A DNA stretch of 64,000 nt from Pleurocapsales cyanobacterium LEGE 10410 (lineage in GTDB: Bacteria > Cyanobacteriota > Cyanobacteriia > Cyanobacteriales > Xenococcaceae). Both the position numbers and the translations under genes were made by a program. Location of the stretch: NCBI GenBank assembly GCA_015207195.1, contig JADEXJ010000007.1, positions 1 through 64,000 on the forward strand. Reading direction: 5' to 3'. Below are positions 9,134 to 18,605 of this stretch, piece by piece (within the stretch, counting starts at the first letter, position 1; every line of letters starts with the position of its first letter). Under the pieces are notes generated by a model. The model was not told where the DNA came from. It made no database searches and worked only from the letters and a program-made list of their open reading frames with translations.

Positions 9134-10052
9134 ATAACTTTGTACGGCTATAGTAACGTTGTTGAGAGTAGCCAATCAACTTATAAACTAATTTGGCAGC
9201 GGTAAATTCTGAGACAACTGAGTCTGATGCTGGTGCTAATTCCATCACGTCGCAACCGATCACCTGAAAATTAGTAAATACTGCGCGTAAAAATTTAGTT
9301 AAGGCGTACCAGTTTAATCCTCCAGGTTCGGGAGTTCCCACCCCAGGCAATAAACTAGGGTCTAATCCATCTAGATCGATAGTAATAAATACTTGTTTAG
9401 TCTTAATCAGTGCGATCGCTTTGTCGATCCAGTTTGAGTCTCGATAAATATCTTTTGCCCAAATTACGGGAATTTGCTGCTGCTTAATTAACTCTGCTTC
9501 TTCCAAACAAATACTCCGAATGCCTACCCCAAGAGTCGGCAAGTCCATCTCTAACACTCGGCGCATCACGCAAGCATGATTGTAAATAGAGCCTTCATAA
9601 CTATGGCGCAGATCCCCGTGAGCATCGATCTGAATTACTGTAAATGGCTGATTCAACGCTTGCTGATAGGCTCTAACTACTCCTGCGGTAATGCTATGTT
9701 CTCCCCCCAAAGCGATAACAAATTTACCATCGGCAATTAGTTTTGATACCCTAGACGTAGTAATTTCCAACATCGCTTCTGGGGTCAAAGCGGGATTAGT
9801 TCTGGTGTCGGCGATCGCTTCAACAGTAAAAATTGCCGTTTCCTGACATATTTCTTGCTCTAGCTCAATATCGTAGGCTTCTAGCTGGTCTGAAGCCAGA
9901 ATAATCGCTGTCGATCCATGCTGACACCCTTTACGATAGGTAGTGGTTTTTTCGTAAGGAATAGGCAGAATGACTACTTTAGCCTGTTCATAAGTAGCCT
10001 GTGCTTCTGAACCAATAAATTGTTTGGGAATCATACAATTAGTCCGTAACAT
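9129..10052 (-). CDS. speB: Agmatinase-family ureohydrolase SpeB
   Basis: Mn-dependent ureohydrolase of about 307 residues. The metal-binding motifs are all present: GGEHS, IDAHGDLRHSYEGS and IDLDGLDPSLLPG. The likely reaction is agmatine to putrescine plus urea, following SpeA at 654-2642. Cyanobacteria also have ureohydrolase paralogues acting on guanidine or other substrates, so substrate is less certain than chemistry. ATG at 10052 and ATG at 10034 are both possible starts; neither has a strong ribosome-binding site. Only seven bases separate it from the upstream DCC-family gene, which suggests an operon. Its stop codon lies in an inverted-repeat arm. Confidence 0.85.
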   Translation of the reverse strand: MLRTNCMIPKQFIGSEAQATYEQAKVVILPIPYEKTTTYRKGCQHGSTAIILASDQLEAYDIELEQEICQETAIFTVEAIADTRTNPALTPEAMLEITTSRVSKLIADGKFVIALGGEHSITAGVVRAYQQALNQPFTVIQIDAHGDLRHSYEGSIYNHACVMRRVLEMDLPTLGVGIRSICLEEAELIKQQQIPVIWAKDIYRDSNWIDKAIALIKTKQVFITIDLDGLDPSLLPGVGTPEPGGLNWYALTKFLRAVFTNFQVIGCDVMELAPASDSVVSEFTAAKLVYKLIGYSQQRYYSRTKLC

Positions 10053-10059
10053 CAGTTAT

Positions 10060-10434
10060 TTAGATCGGCTCGGATTCTTTTCTTTCACCAAACCACTGAT
10101 AACGATTATCGCGTATTTGTTCGTAACTGCGATCGCCCAACCATTTCATCCCTGGAATAGCACGGTAAGCAGCAATAAACGGTTCTCCCAAAGGCAACAA
10201 ACGAGCAATTTCTTCGGCTGCATCACTACCTTGCCATCTTTTGTTGGGTTGTTCTGCATTAATCAAAATCATTCCCGCTTCGCAACCTGTGGGAGTAATG
10301 CCAAATTTTGCTAAGGCAGATTCATCCTGCATCGGAATATAGTCAAACATTGCTTCGCGATCAAATTGTTTGAGCAATTTGGCAAAAGTAGTACAGAGGT
10401 TGCATTTGCTATCGTAAACAACGTAATATTTCAT
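10060..10434 (-). CDS. DCC-family (DUF393) thiol-disulfide oxidoreductase-like protein
   Basis: A 124-residue protein starting MKYYVVYDSKCNLC, the DxxCxxC signature of the DCC family (Asp8, Cys11, Cys14). The family has a thioredoxin-like fold and is inferred to do thiol-disulfide exchange, but its physiological role is not established. The ending WLGDRSYEQIRDNRYQWFG is typical. It lies between nfi (57 bases upstream) and speB (7 bases downstream) on one strand. The three may be co-transcribed, though no functional link is obvious. Confidence 0.85.
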   Translation of the reverse strand: MKYYVVYDSKCNLCTTFAKLLKQFDREAMFDYIPMQDESALAKFGITPTGCEAGMILINAEQPNKRWQGSDAAEEIARLLPLGEPFIAAYRAIPGMKWLGDRSYEQIRDNRYQWFGERKESEPI

Positions 10435-10491
10435 CTTAAAGTTTTTGATTATCTTAACAAAAGCTTTTGATTTTTGATTTTATAGTCGCAG

Positions 10492-11157
10492 TTATTTTTT
10501 GCTTGAGGCTAATTTATCTGCCCATCTAGTTGTTTCTGGGAGACGATATTTAGTCAGACAGCCCATTACATAGTCGATCGCCGTCGGCAAACTGATTTTA
10601 TGTCCGATGGAGACATAGATTGGCTTGACCTTAGTGCGCGATCGCAAGACAACTCCAATAGTTTCATCCTTATCTAATAAAGGTTGCCAATTTCCCTTTT
10701 CTAAGGGAACTTCTTCATGTTTACCAATTAACAAAGACTTGGCCACCCCAATAGTAGGCAGATCTAGCAATACTCCCAAATGACAGGCTAATCCCAGACG
10801 ACGCGGATGAGCTAAACCCTGACCATCACATAAAATCAAATCTGGAGTAATCTTCAACTGGGGTAAAGCTGCCAAAATTGCGGGGATTTCTCGAAACGAG
10901 AGATATCCAGGTACATAGGGAAAAGCAGTAGGAATACGGGCGATCGCTGTTTCAACCAACTCTAATTTTGGATAACTCAATACTGCTACTGCTGCTTTAG
11001 AAATTGCATAGTTGTCCTCAAAACCAATATCAACCCCCGCTACATATTTCACCTCCCCCAAACAGTCGGAAGCGACTACTTTGTTGCTTAATTGCTGTTG
11101 AATTTCTTTAGCTTCGGCTACAGACTTGACCCAGGGATGAATTGAATTAATTTGCAA
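10492..11157 (-). CDS. nfi: Endonuclease V (deoxyinosine 3'-endonuclease)
   Basis: Repairs deaminated adenine by cutting one phosphodiester bond 3' of deoxyinosine. The protein is 221 residues. The catalytic metal ligands are expected in AGVDIGF, in LILCDGQGLAHPRRLGLA and in the TIGVAKSLLIGK region. PYVPGYLSFREIPAI is the conserved stretch that includes the wedge. It is probably first in an operon with the DCC-family gene and speB. Length and motifs are normal. Confidence 0.94.
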   Translation of the reverse strand: MQINSIHPWVKSVAEAKEIQQQLSNKVVASDCLGEVKYVAGVDIGFEDNYAISKAAVAVLSYPKLELVETAIARIPTAFPYVPGYLSFREIPAILAALPQLKITPDLILCDGQGLAHPRRLGLACHLGVLLDLPTIGVAKSLLIGKHEEVPLEKGNWQPLLDKDETIGVVLRSRTKVKPIYVSIGHKISLPTAIDYVMGCLTKYRLPETTRWADKLASSKK

Positions 11158-11519
11158 TTTGCTCTCGATAGTTGATCGTCAATTGTTACTAAGTAATTTT
11201 ACCAGACTAAATTGTAACTAAACTATCAGTAAAGCTAAAGCTTGTTAATGCAATGTTTAGAATAACGTTGCCAAAAATACAAAAAGCGTATAGCAAAGGA
11301 AATAAAAAACTGATACATACTTAGTCAATATGCTTAACAAATATATCAAATTGAGAAATATTGCTATGTCTCAACTGCCATGATTATTTATTAATTTACT
11401 ACATCGCTTGAGTAGTTTCACCTAAAAAATAGCCAACTAAAATATTGATGTCTAGTTGTTATAATATATGAGACATTTTCAATAGGTATAAATTTTTTAC
11501 GCTTGTTTTTAGTAACTCA
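11158..11519. other. AT-rich intergenic region
   Basis: About 360 bases between the divergent nfi and the pentapeptide-fusion gene. No repeat, RNA or credible small gene seen. It presumably carries the promoters of both neighbours. Confidence 0.5.
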
Positions 11520-12434
11520 ATGTACGATTCCCCTAGCAGTAATGAACAGTTGAATTTTAAAAAAAATAAGCCTTTAGGAGAAATTTTAATTGAGGCAGGA
11601 TTAATTTCACCTAGCCAAATAGAGTTTGCTTTACAAGAACAGCTCAACAGCAGCTCGAAAATTGGTGAAATTCTAGCTTCTCATCGCTGGATTAAGCAAC
11701 AAACCGCCGATTTTTTTGCCGAACAGTGGTCAACCCTAATCAAGCAGAAGCAAAAAAAACCTCTGGTATATTATCTCCGCTGTTCGGGGCTACTAGACGA
11801 ACAGCAAATTGCTCAATTATTGCGAGAGCAACAACAGCAGTCAAAACCAACTAGATTTCATCGCCTGGCAGTAGAAAGAGGCTATATCAAACAAATTACC
11901 TTAGACTTTTTTCTGGCAAATATTTTTAATATTTACAACACCAATAATTTTTCGTTTGCCAAACCCTATGAAATAATAAGTAGATACACCAAAGGAAAAA
12001 CCAACTTTCGTCGCATGGAATTGAGCAAAGCCCCATTAATGGGTGTTAGTCTCAAAGGAATTCAACTAGATGGTTCCAATCTCCGAGAAGCTAATTTAAA
12101 TAGCTGTAACTTAAGCGATTCTAGCTTGATTCAAACCAATTTAGCTTTGGTAGATCTAGTCAAGGCAATTTTGACTAAGGCAAATTTTGAAAGAGCTAAT
12201 TTGTGTCAGGCTAATTTAAGAGAAGCTCATTTAAAAGAGGCTAATTTTGCTAAGGCTAATCTACAGGAAGCAGATTTAAGAGAAGCTTATTTATTTAATA
12301 CTGTTTTTGCAGGAGCAAACTTAAAAGGAGCTAAATTAGGCTCCGAATATTCCTACGAAGTGTATTACGACTCAGATACTACTTTTGATCGCAGCTTTAA
12401 CCCGCAACGAGCTGGATGGAAGCAAATTGACTAA
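11520..12434 (+). CDS. MshEN-like N-terminal domain fused to pentapeptide repeats
   Basis: A 304-residue two-part protein. Residues 17-75 read PLGEILIEAGLISPSQIEF and onward, matching the LGxx(L/I)(L/I)xxG(L/I)(L/I) pattern of the MshEN/GspE N-terminal domain. A second, weaker copy follows at about 82-137 (YYLRCSGLLDEQQIAQLL). Residues from about 175 to 280 are pentapeptide repeats of the A(N/D)LxX type (LREANLNSCNLSDSSL, ANFERANLCQANLREAHL), forming a right-handed beta-helix. MshEN domains of pilus ATPases can bind c-di-GMP; here the motif's first Arg is Pro18. No ATPase domain, signal peptide or membrane segment. No good ribosome-binding site. Function unknown; a regulator or scaffold is plausible. 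Confidence 0.8.
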   Translation: MYDSPSSNEQLNFKKNKPLGEILIEAGLISPSQIEFALQEQLNSSSKIGEILASHRWIKQQTADFFAEQWSTLIKQKQKKPLVYYLRCSGLLDEQQIAQLLREQQQQSKPTRFHRLAVERGYIKQITLDFFLANIFNIYNTNNFSFAKPYEIISRYTKGKTNFRRMELSKAPLMGVSLKGIQLDGSNLREANLNSCNLSDSSLIQTNLALVDLVKAILTKANFERANLCQANLREAHLKEANFAKANLQEADLREAYLFNTVFAGANLKGAKLGSEYSYEVYYDSDTTFDRSFNPQRAGWKQID

Positions 12435-12839
12435 TACCGCTTCGAGACCGAAGAGAATCCTTTGGGGCTTAGGTAGTAAGTAGGAAGTAGGAAGTAGGAA
12501 GTAGTAAGTAGCAAGTAACAGATAGTAGGAGTTTTGGGTAAACCAAATGGTGTTGTCTTTACTTAAGCCTTCATCTACTAGCTGTAAAAGGTGTTTAAAA
12601 TAATAATTCAGGCAATCAAGGCATTAATGTTTTGATTCGCCTAAAGAATAATGCTTAACAAATAAGCCAGGATTTTGCCACTATTAACTATCGGTAAAAA
12701 ACTATTGCTTCAAATAACTTAAATAATAGATACAAAACTATAGCCCAATACTTCTTGTAGCTAAGGGATTTAACAATTCAGATAGTGCTAGGATCGAACT
12801 ACGAGAAAAAGAAGCGAAAAAATAAGGAAAATATAGTTG
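12435..12839. other. Intergenic region upstream of pnp with a heptamer repeat
   Basis: About 400 bases. It contains the tandem heptamer array at 12476-12517 and, before it, TACCGCTTCG plus AATCCTTTGG (12435-12466), which look like decayed pieces of the 24-nt element. The last 300 bases are AT-rich 5' space for pnp, ending in an AAGGAAA ribosome-binding site (12825-12830). Confidence 0.5.
12476..12517. repeat. Heptanucleotide tandem repeat (STRR type)
   Basis: Six consecutive 7-base units of form GNAAGTA: GTAAGTA, then GGAAGTA three times, GTAAGTA and GCAAGTA. A degenerate seventh unit (ACAGATA) follows. Short tandemly repeated heptamers are well known in cyanobacterial intergenic DNA. Confidence 0.8.
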
Positions 12840-14990
12840 ATGCAAGAATTTGACAAGTCAATATCCTTTGATGGTCGTGATATTCGACTTAAAGTAGGCT
12901 TGCTCGCACCACAGGCAGGCGGTTCGGTATTAGTACAGTCAGGGGATACGGCAGTTTTAGTTACTGCTACGAGGGCGAAAGGAAGAGAAGGCATTGATTT
13001 TTTACCTTTAACCGTAGATTATGAAGAACGGCAGTATGCAGCAGGACGCATCCCTGGAGGATTTTTTAGAAGGGAAGGTAGACCAGGAGAAAAAGCAACC
13101 CTGACTAGCAGATTAATCGATCGCCCGATCCGTCCCCTATTTCCCAACTGGTTGCGAGACGATATTCAGATAGTTGCTACAACTTTATCCATGGATGAGG
13201 ATGTACCACCAGATGTCTTGGCAGTGACGGGGGCTTCGGTAGCAGTTTTACTGGCAGAAATACCTTTTTATGGTCCGATGGCTGCGGTCAGAGTAGGTTT
13301 AGTCGGGGATGATTTTATTCTTAACCCCACCTATAGAGAGATCAAAAAAGGAGACCTGGATGTTGTTGTAGCAGGTAGTCCCGACGGGATTGTCATGGTG
13401 GAAGCTGGAGCAAATCAATTACCAGAACAGGATATGATTGAGGCGATTGATTTTGCCTACGAAGCAATTCAAGAGTTGATTCAAGCTCAGCGCGAATTGA
13501 TTAAGGAACTGGAGATTGAGATAGTGACCCCTCAACCTCTAGAAGAAGATGAGAGTGTCAACGCCTTTATCAGCGATCGCGTTACCGAAGATATTAAGCA
13601 AATTCTTTCGCAATACGATCTCGATAAAAAGAGTCGGGATGAAGCCTTAGATGAGATTAAGAAGACCAAGATTGAAGATGTAATTGCCGAACTTCCAGAA
13701 GACGACCCGATCGCCGTGGCTACTGCTGAAGACTCCAAAGCAGTGGGCAAAGCTTTTAAAAGCCTGACCAAAAAACTGATGCGGAATCAAATCCTCGAAG
13801 AAGGTATCAGAGTAGATGGTCGCAAGTTAGACCAGGTAAGACCAATTTCTTCCCGTGTTGGCGTTTTGCCCAATCGCGTTCATGGTAGTGGTTTATTTAG
13901 AAGAGGTTTGACCCAGGTACTTTCCATCGCCACCTTAGGGACATCAGGAGATGCTCAGGATACGAGAGACGACCTTAATATTCAAGATGAAAAACGCTAT
14001 CTGCATCACTACAACTTTCCTCCCTATTCTGTAGGTGAAACTCGCCCTATGCGATCGCCTGGACGTAGAGAAATTGGTCACGGCGCGCTAGCGGAAAGGG
14101 CTTTAATTCCCGTGTTGCCTAGTACGGAAGATTTTCCTTATGTATTACGGGTAGTTTCCGAAGTCCTGTCTTCCAACGGTTCGACCTCCATGGGTTCGGT
14201 ATGTGGCTCGACTCTTTCCTTGATGGATGCAGGAGTTCCTCTGGCTAAACCCGTCAGTGGCGCAGCGATGGGCTTGATTAAAGAAGGAGAAGAAATCAGA
14301 ATTCTCACTGATATTCAGGGAATTGAAGACTTTTTAGGTGACATGGACTTCAAGGTGGCAGGAACTGATAAAGGGATTACTGCCTTGCAGATGGACATGA
14401 AAATTACTGGTCTGTCCATGGAGGTGATTTCTAAAGCCATCCAACAAGCTTTACCAGCGCGGATCTATATTTTAGAGGAAATGCTTAAGGCGATCGCCGA
14501 ACCGAGAGAAGAGCTATCTCCTTATGCCCCCAGACTATTAACCATGAATATCGACCCCGATCTAATTGGGATGGTAATCGGTCCTTCAGGTAAAACAATT
14601 AAGGCAATTACTGAGCAAACGGGAGCAAAAATTGATATTGAAGATGATGGAAAAGTAATCATCGCTGCGGTGGAGGCAGAAAAAGCAGACATGGCGCGGA
14701 AGATGGTCTACAACATCACTCGTAAACTAAACGAAGGGGATGTGTATTTAGGCAAAGTTACCAGAATTATCGATATTGGTGCTTTTGTGGAGATTTTGCC
14801 AGGAAAAGAAGGCATGATTCACATATCCCAGTTAGCTGAGGGTAGGGTAGGCAAAGTGGATGATGAGGTGGCAGTAGGAGACGAGATTGTCGTCAAAATA
14901 CGTGGCTTTGACCAGAAAAACCGCCTTAACTTGACTCGGTTAGGTATTCATCCTGACGAAGCTGCCGAAGCCAGAGCATCTGCGGTCTAG
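12840..14990 (+). CDS. pnp: Polyribonucleotide nucleotidyltransferase (PNPase)
   Basis: Phosphorolytic 3'-to-5' exoribonuclease and RNA tailing enzyme; in cyanobacteria PNPase is also the main polyadenylating activity. Two RNase PH domains (about 1-220 and 315-545) flank a helical linker. [20 protein letters not shown] and [18 protein letters not shown] are visible in the two halves. A KH domain ([19 protein letters not shown]) and an S1 domain ([20 protein letters not shown]) complete it. From ATG 12840 it is 716 residues, normal length. The TTG immediately before could also be read as a start. It stands alone and converges on the chemosensory locus. Confidence 0.97.
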   Translation: MQEFDKSISFDGRDIRLKVGLLAPQAGGSVLVQSGDTAVLVTATRAKGREGIDFLPLTVDYEERQYAAGRIPGGFFRREGRPGEKATLTSRLIDRPIRPLFPNWLRDDIQIVATTLSMDEDVPPDVLAVTGASVAVLLAEIPFYGPMAAVRVGLVGDDFILNPTYREIKKGDLDVVVAGSPDGIVMVEAGANQLPEQDMIEAIDFAYEAIQELIQAQRELIKELEIEIVTPQPLEEDESVNAFISDRVTEDIKQILSQYDLDKKSRDEALDEIKKTKIEDVIAELPEDDPIAVATAEDSKAVGKAFKSLTKKLMRNQILEEGIRVDGRKLDQVRPISSRVGVLPNRVHGSGLFRRGLTQVLSIATLGTSGDAQDTRDDLNIQDEKRYLHHYNFPPYSVGETRPMRSPGRREIGHGALAERALIPVLPSTEDFPYVLRVVSEVLSSNGSTSMGSVCGSTLSLMDAGVPLAKPVSGAAMGLIKEGEEIRILTDIQGIEDFLGDMDFKVAGTDKGITALQMDMKITGLSMEVISKAIQQALPARIYILEEMLKAIAEPREELSPYAPRLLTMNIDPDLIGMVIGPSGKTIKAITEQTGAKIDIEDDGKVIIAAVEAEKADMARKMVYNITRKLNEGDVYLGKVTRIIDIGAFVEILPGKEGMIHISQLAEGRVGKVDDEVAVGDEIVVKIRGFDQKNRLNLTRLGIHPDEAAEARASAV

Positions 14991-15033
14991 TAAAGTTGAG
15001 AATAGCAGTAGGAAAAGTAACCAATCAACTAGT

Positions 15034-15085
15034 TACTTCCTACTTCCTATAGGCGAAGCTGTATCCTTTAGGACTTCCTACTTCC
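15034..15085. repeat. ACTTCCT heptamer array interrupted by a 24-nt element
   Basis: TTACTTCCTACTTCCT is followed by a 24-nt element (15049-15072), then ACTTCCTACTTCCTACTT. The heptamer is the complement of the GGAAGTA unit at 12476. Just before it, AAGTAAC (15015-15021) and GTTACTT (15032-15038) form a hairpin that may lie at the end of the pnp transcript. Confidence 0.7.
15049..15072 (+). repeat. 24-nt dispersed element inside a heptamer array
   Basis: Core GGCGAAGCTGTATCCTTTAGG, related to the copies at 6739-6762 (inverted) and 63949-63972. Both flanks are the same heptamer, ACTTCCT. Confidence 0.7.
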
Positions 15086-15088
15086 TAC

Positions 15089-15514
15089 TTATCCCAAAGG
15101 AATTGCCTTGACTTTCTTAGTTGCCAAAACCCTAATTTTCACTACTAGTTCATTCTGCATCGATTCGCTGCTTCCTCCCATGGCTGTTTGAGGTTTTGCC
15201 ATCACGTCTACCGCCCCAGCTTTCATCACTTCATAAATATTGTCAATATCAGACTTTTGCACGGCGTTGCTCAATACTAAAATTGGTGTGGGATGATGCG
15301 CCATCACTTGTTTGGTAAATTCCAAACCGTCCATCTGAGGCATCTGGAGGTCGGTACAAATTACGTCAGGATTTAGTTGTGAAACAAACTCTAGTCCTTG
15401 TTTACCGTCGCCTGCTTTACCAATTACCTCAATATGAGGAGAGGAGTTGAGCATCTTCTCATAGATGTTCATTGCTACAGCGGAATCTTCAACTAATAAA
15501 ACTCTAATTGCCAT
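15089..15514 (-). CDS. Single-domain response regulator resembling the CheB receiver (copy 2)
   Basis: A 141-residue receiver. The acidic pair is E9-D10, the phospho-acceptor Asp55 lies in DVICTDLQMPQMDGLEF, and the lysine in VMAKPQ. The pattern HIEVIGKAGDGKQGL, HPTPILVLSN and GAVDVMAKP is that of CheB receivers rather than CheY. The sequence also continues into a CheB-like linker (MQNELVVKIRVLATKK) and then stops where the methylesterase domain would begin. It is nearly a duplicate of the next gene upstream (15598-16023) and is the last gene of locus 1. It probably takes phosphate from the CheA at 16144-18513. Confidence 0.85.
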   Translation of the reverse strand: MAIRVLLVEDSAVAMNIYEKMLNSSPHIEVIGKAGDGKQGLEFVSQLNPDVICTDLQMPQMDGLEFTKQVMAHHPTPILVLSNAVQKSDIDNIYEVMKAGAVDVMAKPQTAMGGSSESMQNELVVKIRVLATKKVKAIPLG

Positions 15515-15597
15515 GATAATTTTTTGTGTTTGATTTATGTTTTGATTTTTGGAGGAGAAAACTGAAAAACTTGAATATTGGATAATCTATGCCTAGA

Positions 15598-16023
15598 CTA
15601 ACTTAGAGGAATAGCGGAAACTTTTTTGGTTGCCAAAACCCTAATTTTTACTATCAGTTCGTTCTGCATCGATTCAGAACTACCACCCATAGCAGTTTGT
15701 GGTTTTGCCATCACGTCTACCGCTCCAGCTTTCATCACTTCATAAATATTGTCCACGTCGGTTTGTTGTACGCCATTACTTAGAACTAAGATTGGCGTAG
15801 GATAGTGTGCCATAACCTGCTTAGTAAACTCCAAGCCGTCCATCTGAGGCATTTGGAGGTCGGTGCAAATTACGTCAGGATTGAGTTGTGAAACTAACTC
15901 TAGTCCTTCTTTACCATTTTTAGCTTTGCCAACTACTTCGATACGAGAAGAAGAGTTGAGCATTTTTTCGTAGATGTTAATTGCTACATCGGAATCTTCT
16001 ACTAGTAGAACTTTGATTGCCAT
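15598..16023 (-). CDS. Single-domain response regulator resembling the CheB receiver (copy 1)
   Basis: Same length (141) and domain plan as its downstream neighbour, with most positions identical over the whole protein. Asp55 in DVICTDLQMPQMDGLEF is the phospho-acceptor, and the KP loop reads VMAKPQTAMGG. It lacks any CheB catalytic domain. Differences are spread along the chain (KAKNGKEGLEL against KAGDGKQGLEF), which suggests an older tandem duplication rather than an assembly artefact. It lies 83 bases from copy 2 and 120 bases after the CheA gene. It could act as a phosphate sink or as a second output; this is inference. Confidence 0.85.
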   Translation of the reverse strand: MAIKVLLVEDSDVAINIYEKMLNSSSRIEVVGKAKNGKEGLELVSQLNPDVICTDLQMPQMDGLEFTKQVMAHYPTPILVLSNGVQQTDVDNIYEVMKAGAVDVMAKPQTAMGGSSESMQNELIVKIRVLATKKVSAIPLS

Positions 16024-16143
16024 AATTTTTACAGAAATTGATTTTATAGGTGTTGAATTGTGTTGTTAGAGAAAAATTAATTCACGGTGGTTTTCCGCCC
16101 ACACTAGTGAAGTAGTCGATTGTTACTGGTTTGAACTGCATAT

Positions 16144-18513
16144 TTATTGAGAATTAACCAATCGTTTGAGAGTATCAAATAAAAGCTGCTGGTCGAAATC
16201 ACCTTTGGTTAAATAGGCGTTCGCCCCCGCTTCCTCGCCACGGCGTTTATCTTCTGGTGATGCTAGGGTAGTAATTAGTACGATGGGCAAGCGGTCGTAT
16301 TGACTGTATGAACGAATATTGGCAGTCATTTCCAAACCACTCATGTTAGGCATTTCCACATCGGACAGGATAATATCAAAATTCTCTGTCTGGACTTTTA
16401 ATAGACCTTGCAAACCATCCTCGGCAACGGTAACATCGTAACCAGCACCTTTTAATAGACGCTGCATTTGGGTACGGATGATAATTGAGTCTTCTACCAG
16501 CAATAGTTTGTTTTTGACCGTGGCTGATTCCACTGAACGAGCTACGTTTTGCCAGCTGCCATTTCTGATTGAATGCAGCAGATCGGCGGGATTGAGAATC
16601 ATACATACCGAACCACTACCCAAAATAGTCGCTCCAGTAATGTTGGGAACACGCTTGAGTAATTTACTTTGGGGTTTGAGAACTACGTCCTGTTGGTCTA
16701 CCAAGTCATCGACAATTACGCCAAAAGATTCGCTGCCGACTTGAAGAATAATACAGGCAAGATTATTTCTACCTTGAGTGTAGTTATCTGGGGTAGGTAA
16801 CTGAAGCAATTTACTCAGCCAAGCTATGGATAGAGGTCGATCTTCAAAGGTAATAGTTGAATTATTCTCTATCTCATAAATATCCCTCGATGAGATAGTA
16901 ATCATAGTTTGGATAAATTCTAGAGGCAGGGCATAAAGAGTGCGGTCTAGATCTACAATTAAAACTTTGGTAGTCGCCAAGCTAGTGTTGAGGCGAACCT
17001 GAAACTTACAGCCATTACCAGGAGTAGAAGTTACCTCAATTGAACCTTTAAGCCGTTCCACGTTGGCTCGAACTACATCTAAACCTACTCCCCTGCCCGA
17101 AAGCTCGGTAACCTCAGTGCGGGTAGAAAATCCCGAAGCAAAGATTAATGACTGAATCTCGGACTCACTCATGGCAGCTAATTCCGCTTCAGTACGTACC
17201 TTGCGTCTGATTGCGGTGTGTTGGATGCTGTCTAGATTTAAACCTCTGCCATCATCGCTAATCTCAATACCAATACTGCCACCAATTTGATAACCCCGTA
17301 GGATCAAGGTGGCGGTTTGTGGTTTACCCTGACTAATTCTTTCGGCTGGAGTTTCAATCCCATGGTCGATCGCATTACGAATTAAATGCAGCAGGGGGTC
17401 TTTGATTTCTTCTAAAATCCGTTTGTCGGCTTTAGTGTCTCCACCTTCGATTACCAATTCAATTTCTTTGCCCTGTTGTCTGGCTAGATCCCGCACCATA
17501 CGAGGATAGATATTAAATACCGTAGATAGGGGTAACTGTCTTAAACCCTGAATTCCCGATTCTAGGCGATCGCTAATAATATTTAAGCTAGCAATATCTT
17601 CATCCGCTCTGGCTTTTAGATTGTTGGCAAGATTACCAAGAGTCTCGATCTGCTGTTGGCTATTATCAAGAAAATATTTTAGAGGCTGAAATTGTTCTGG
17701 AGTGAGTTTATGCTCTATTTCGGTAAAAATCTGGCGATCGATTGAGCCATACTTGTCCCAACCCGACCACAGAGCCAATATTTCGTTTATTTCCGTCATC
17801 TGCTGGGAAATTCGCAGCTTGGTAACCGCCAACTCACTCGCCTGAGTCATCAGGGTATCTAGCTTTTGTGGCTCTACCCGAATCGTATCAATTTTATAGT
17901 CTTTACTGACTTCAGGAGTTTTGATTTTGCTCTGGGATGCAGCTACGTTGGCAACTACTGGTGCTGTTGCAATAGTGTCTTGATCATCATCAAACAAATC
18001 TGCTTCCAAGCTAGATGGCGGTGAAGCGTCGGCATCGTCATCAAACAGATCCGCTTCCCCGTCGGAACTACTACCAAAGAAATCATCATCACCAAACAAA
18101 TCTGCTTCCGAATTAGTAGCAGGCTTGGGATCTTGTCCTACCCCCATCAGTAACGCCAACACTTCAACAGTATTAACCTCTGCTGCTTCTCCAGTAATTG
18201 CTTGGTGGGAAAGGCGATCGATCGCATCAATGCCTTGGTACAGGCGATCGCACAATTCGGGGGTTATTGCGCCGTGTCCCGCTTTGATTTGCTCAACACA
18301 GTCTTCTAGATGATGCACCAGCATTTCAATATCATCTAAGCCCAGCATTCGAGAATCCCCTTTTAGGGTGTGTGCTTCCCGCAAAAACTCCTCAATTGCT
18401 GCCGTATCCTGGGGATTTTTCTCCAAGATCATTAGATCGGTTTCTAGCTTTTGCAGGTGTTCGCTGCTGGAGGTTTTATAAAGCTCTCTTAGCTCTTCGT
18501 CTTCAATGATCAT
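16144..18513 (-). CDS. Chemotaxis hybrid histidine kinase CheA (locus 1)
   Basis: A 789-residue CheA-type kinase with a C-terminal receiver. Order: Hpt domain (about 1-110, phospho-His48 in REAHTLKGDSRMLG); acidic linker with three (E)ADLF(G/D)DD units (about 138-185); dimer/helical region; GHKL ATPase (N box LLHLIRNAIDHGIETP, ISDDGRGLNLDSI, GRGVGLDVVRANVERLKG); CheW-like domain (about 505-650); receiver (about 670-789, LLLVEDSIIIR, IILSDVEMPNMSG, LTKGDF). All catalytic motifs look intact. It would autophosphorylate in response to the adjacent transducer and feed its own receiver and the regulators at 15089-16023. No membrane segment. Confidence 0.94.
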   Translation of the reverse strand: MIIEDEELRELYKTSSSEHLQKLETDLMILEKNPQDTAAIEEFLREAHTLKGDSRMLGLDDIEMLVHHLEDCVEQIKAGHGAITPELCDRLYQGIDAIDRLSHQAITGEAAEVNTVEVLALLMGVGQDPKPATNSEADLFGDDDFFGSSSDGEADLFDDDADASPPSSLEADLFDDDQDTIATAPVVANVAASQSKIKTPEVSKDYKIDTIRVEPQKLDTLMTQASELAVTKLRISQQMTEINEILALWSGWDKYGSIDRQIFTEIEHKLTPEQFQPLKYFLDNSQQQIETLGNLANNLKARADEDIASLNIISDRLESGIQGLRQLPLSTVFNIYPRMVRDLARQQGKEIELVIEGGDTKADKRILEEIKDPLLHLIRNAIDHGIETPAERISQGKPQTATLILRGYQIGGSIGIEISDDGRGLNLDSIQHTAIRRKVRTEAELAAMSESEIQSLIFASGFSTRTEVTELSGRGVGLDVVRANVERLKGSIEVTSTPGNGCKFQVRLNTSLATTKVLIVDLDRTLYALPLEFIQTMITISSRDIYEIENNSTITFEDRPLSIAWLSKLLQLPTPDNYTQGRNNLACIILQVGSESFGVIVDDLVDQQDVVLKPQSKLLKRVPNITGATILGSGSVCMILNPADLLHSIRNGSWQNVARSVESATVKNKLLLVEDSIIIRTQMQRLLKGAGYDVTVAEDGLQGLLKVQTENFDIILSDVEMPNMSGLEMTANIRSYSQYDRLPIVLITTLASPEDKRRGEEAGANAYLTKGDFDQQLLFDTLKRLVNSQ

Positions 18514-18605
18514 AGTTTTGCTATTTAAGAAATCCTTTTAAAATAGTCATTGGCTATGGAAACTCCAACACAGAAAGCTTAGAGCTTATAGCTTTTGGCT
18601 TCAAA

